Origin: Aquila chrysaetos chrysaetos
Taxonomy: Eukaryota; Chordata; Aves; Accipitriformes; Accipitridae
Length of the DNA: 64,000 nucleotides
NCBI RefSeq assembly: GCF_900496995.4
Contig: NC_044006.1
Location: 41,739,120-41,803,119 of the forward strand
Direction of reading: 5' to 3'
Of the stretch, positions 61,790 to 64,000 are shown piece by piece (position 1 is the stretch's first letter; each line of letters begins with the position of its first letter). The notes under the pieces are model-generated. The model was not told where the DNA came from. It did not search any database and saw only the letters and a program-made list of their open reading frames with translations. Both the position numbers and the translations under genes were made by a program.

Positions 61790-64000
61790 CCCCCTAGGAG
61801 AGAGCCTTTTGCAAGCACTAGGCTTTTTGAACAAACTAACTAAAATATGTAGGATTTACCACATTGCTACTACCAAAATGCAACTGTGTCCAGGGTAGAA
61901 TGCAGTAGCTCTTACAATGGCACTATAAACAATACCCAGAAGTTTAAGAGCAGGATATGAGGAATATCTCACCTAATTGAAATGACAACGGGGATTTTAC
62001 ATAGGTAGATGCAATTATTCATATTGGAGGTGGGCCAGAAAGCTGGGGTTATTCCCCTCATCTTGCTAATTAGGCTTTCAGTTTCATTAACAGTCATTGA
62101 GATATTGGGTGACTGATACGTATGAACATAACCATAATATATATAACAAATATTTTATTTATTATTTTTTTATTATTCTTTAGAAGCATCTCTTGGATTA
62201 TGTTAAGTCTGTATAAAATTATTATGGATCACTTTTGATTGTATAGCTCAAGATAGGTAGAAATAAAGGAATGTTTTAAGATGTACAGAACACCGAATGT
62301 ATGAGGACTGAAGGCATCGCAGCTATGCCTATTTTTGGGTAGACTGTATGCTACAAATAAGACACTACCATGTTTATATTAGTGGCATTTTATTTTCCTT
62401 TTCCAAGATAGAATTTATATGGATTTCTACCTTTACAAATCTGCATGTTGAGAAGGGAAATTAATCTAGTTTTGTTGTTCTCTCAGGATGTTTTCAACCT
62501 GGGGTAAATTTAACTTTGAACAGGACTGAGGAGTCTACAGTTCTTGTTGTCTTTAAGCCCTAATTTAGGAAATATAACTTAATGTGTATGGCATCTTTAA
62601 ATTCCCTTGCCACTCTAATACACTGTCATTGGATTTTTTTTTTTTTCCCTTCCCCTGTTAATTGCCTTTGTCCTTCGGAAACAGACGTTTTGAGGGAGGT
62701 TTTGTTTGGTTTTGTCTTCCTTTTTAGGGAATAATATTGAGGTGTAGTACTATGTTGGTACCAAATAGCTGCTTGCTATGTTTTGGAAAGGGCCTTGAGT
62801 GTCTGAACCTTAATTAAATCTCTAGGTCAGTCTTTTTTCAATTGACTTCTCCTTTTCCAAATTCTATGATTAGTGTGTCTCAGGAATGTCAGGTAGAGAA
62901 TTTCTTCACTGTATCTGCAGTCAGTGATGATTCAGGTCTTAAATTAAAAATAGCCTTCAATGAAGAACATCATAAATATAAACCAAGAAGGTGAAAATAC
63001 TGCACAAAAAGCAAATCTACTGAGTCAAAATGTTTGAAAACCCCAAAATAATGTGTGTGAAACCGAACAAGCTAGAACAATGATAATCACTTTAAAACTG
63101 AGAAATAAATTGAATCGTTCAGAACTGGAGTGGTTTAGGTTGTTGTTTGGGTTCTCCTTGCCTTTTTACAATTAAAACAGAACAATGCTATTCTAAGGTA
63201 ACATTATAATAAAGAAGAGTGTGGTTACAACATAACTAGTTATTCTGGTTCCCACTGCTCTATAGATAAGGCCATAATTTGTCCTTTTGGCTTAATACTT
63301 ACATTGATGATCCTCCTGTAGTTTTTCATGGATCCTTTGGGACTGAGAGTCAGTTGTCTAGATCTGATGGCTTTTTCATGTTAGTTTCTTCATCTGTAAG
63401 ATTATTCTAAGTAATATACCAGTGATTTGTAAATATTTTGAACAAAGATATCTTTGTGTGTTGTGCTTCCCTTCCATACCGAGAAGTAACTCCTTTTGTC
63501 AATATGTTTTATTGGCTAATACATACACTATTGAATAAAATAATGTTCATGAAATAAGAACAAATAGAACAGTGATTAGTCATTTTATTCATTCAATATA
63601 ACTCTAATCTTGCACAGAAGTGGGTTTTGGTAGTGATATAAAGACACATACTGGTACAGATAATGCATGAAGAAGTTTATCCCAGAGTCTTGTTCTTTAG
63701 TACTTTGTCACTGACTGGCTTCCATGTAGTGTTCTCTAGCACATTTTCTTAAGTGTTTTTCAAGAATTTGTTGTCAAATTATATTATTTTTAGAGGATCG
63801 CAAGTTTATGTGAGGAAATCTGACAGTGCATTTGCATGACTGTTGTAGATGCAAATGCTTTTGTGGGAACCAATATAAAAAGGAACCTTTATAATGATTA
63901 GATTTTTATTTTGAGATAGTTTTGTTGCTAGTCATAGATTCATTGGCTGCATATGTGAGTTCAGTTTATGTACAAACTGAAGCTGTGACTTAGCTTGTGG

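Larger units (their letters stand above)
23310..64000 (+). other. SKAP2: SKAP2 gene, 5' part, truncated by the window edge
   Basis: SKAP2 (SKAP-HOM) is a cytosolic adaptor and Src-family kinase substrate that works with ADAP/FYB in integrin signalling and actin control in myeloid and lymphoid cells. Four exons join in consistent phase (1, 2, 1, 1) to give 95 complete residues. They match the SKAP2 N-terminus in order: the PEE..LLADV start, the KGENLS.KAKEKRE...KKIKDVK helices, the YPQEFQDK segment, and the acidic linker ending RYDKEDEAPSDG. The paralogue SKAP1 lacks this ending. The full vertebrate protein is about 360 residues with a central PH domain and C-terminal SH3 domain; those exons are not in this window. 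Introns 1-3 are about 11.0, 2.4 and 10.0 kb, and intron 4 exceeds 16.8 kb. Confidence 0.95.
47198..64000 (+). other. SKAP2: SKAP2 intron 4, incomplete
   Basis: Begins GTATGTG and runs off the window. I searched for a next exon continuing G-A-Q-F-P-P-I-A and the PH-domain start (K-A-G-Y-L-E-K) and saw none. The interval is AT-rich with an old CR1 relic, a solo ERVL LTR, several short tandem duplications and long C and T homopolymers. A GC-richer patch at about 59760-60020 has no recognised content. Confidence 0.88.

Noticed and set aside
1..64000. Novel multi-gene system, tRNA or rRNA genes, CRISPR arrays
   Set aside because: Nothing in the window supports these. It is intergenic and intronic vertebrate DNA around one known gene.

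Overview
This is vertebrate nuclear DNA, almost certainly from a bird. Evidence for a bird is a CR1-type LINE fragment with readable reverse-transcriptase C-terminal protein (2813-3740, minus strand), solitary LTRs of the bird ERVL type in both orientations (5905-6483 minus; 55451-56026 plus), small exons with canonical GT/AG sites separated by AT-rich introns, and one sharp CpG island. There are no operons, CRISPR arrays or other prokaryotic structure, and almost every longer open frame is noise in non-coding DNA.

The only gene I can support is the 5' part of SKAP2 (Src kinase-associated phosphoprotein 2), on the plus strand. A CpG-island promoter (about 22950-24160) carries CCAAT boxes, an ETS-type site, YY1-type sites, an E-box, a TATA box at 23278 and an NRF1-type palindrome. 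Four coding exons follow in consistent phase: 23523-23571, 34571-34676, 37074-37099 and 47093-47197. They encode the first 95 residues plus one base of codon 96: the helical dimerization region and the acidic linker ahead of the PH domain. The PH and SH3 exons lie beyond position 64000. I found no further coding exon in the 16.8 kb of intron 4.

Layout. 1-22950: intergenic DNA upstream of SKAP2. In amniotes SKAP2 borders the HOXA1 end of the HOXA cluster, so this interval should point toward HOXA1, but no HOXA1 coding sequence is present here. It holds a CR1 fragment, a solo ERVL LTR with a 5-bp target duplication, and a second LTR (12056-12849) with a 4-bp target duplication. The left junction of that second LTR has been copied by a perfect 141-bp tandem duplication. 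22950-24160: promoter island and exon 1. 24160-47092: introns 1-3. These contain a well-formed 57-nt pseudoexon with an in-frame stop (31258-31314), a CpG-enriched start of intron 3, and an orphan CpG-rich block with a strong splice donor just upstream of exon 4 (46500-46950). 47198-64000: intron 4, with an old CR1 relic, the second ERVL LTR and a possible alternative 3' terminal exon at 60531.

I did not find a novel multi-gene system. The most interesting items are the duplication across the LTR junction, the candidate alternative SKAP2 promoter, the loss of a tyrosine at the position aligned with human Tyr75, and the cryptic exons. All family assignments come from motif recognition by eye, with no database search.
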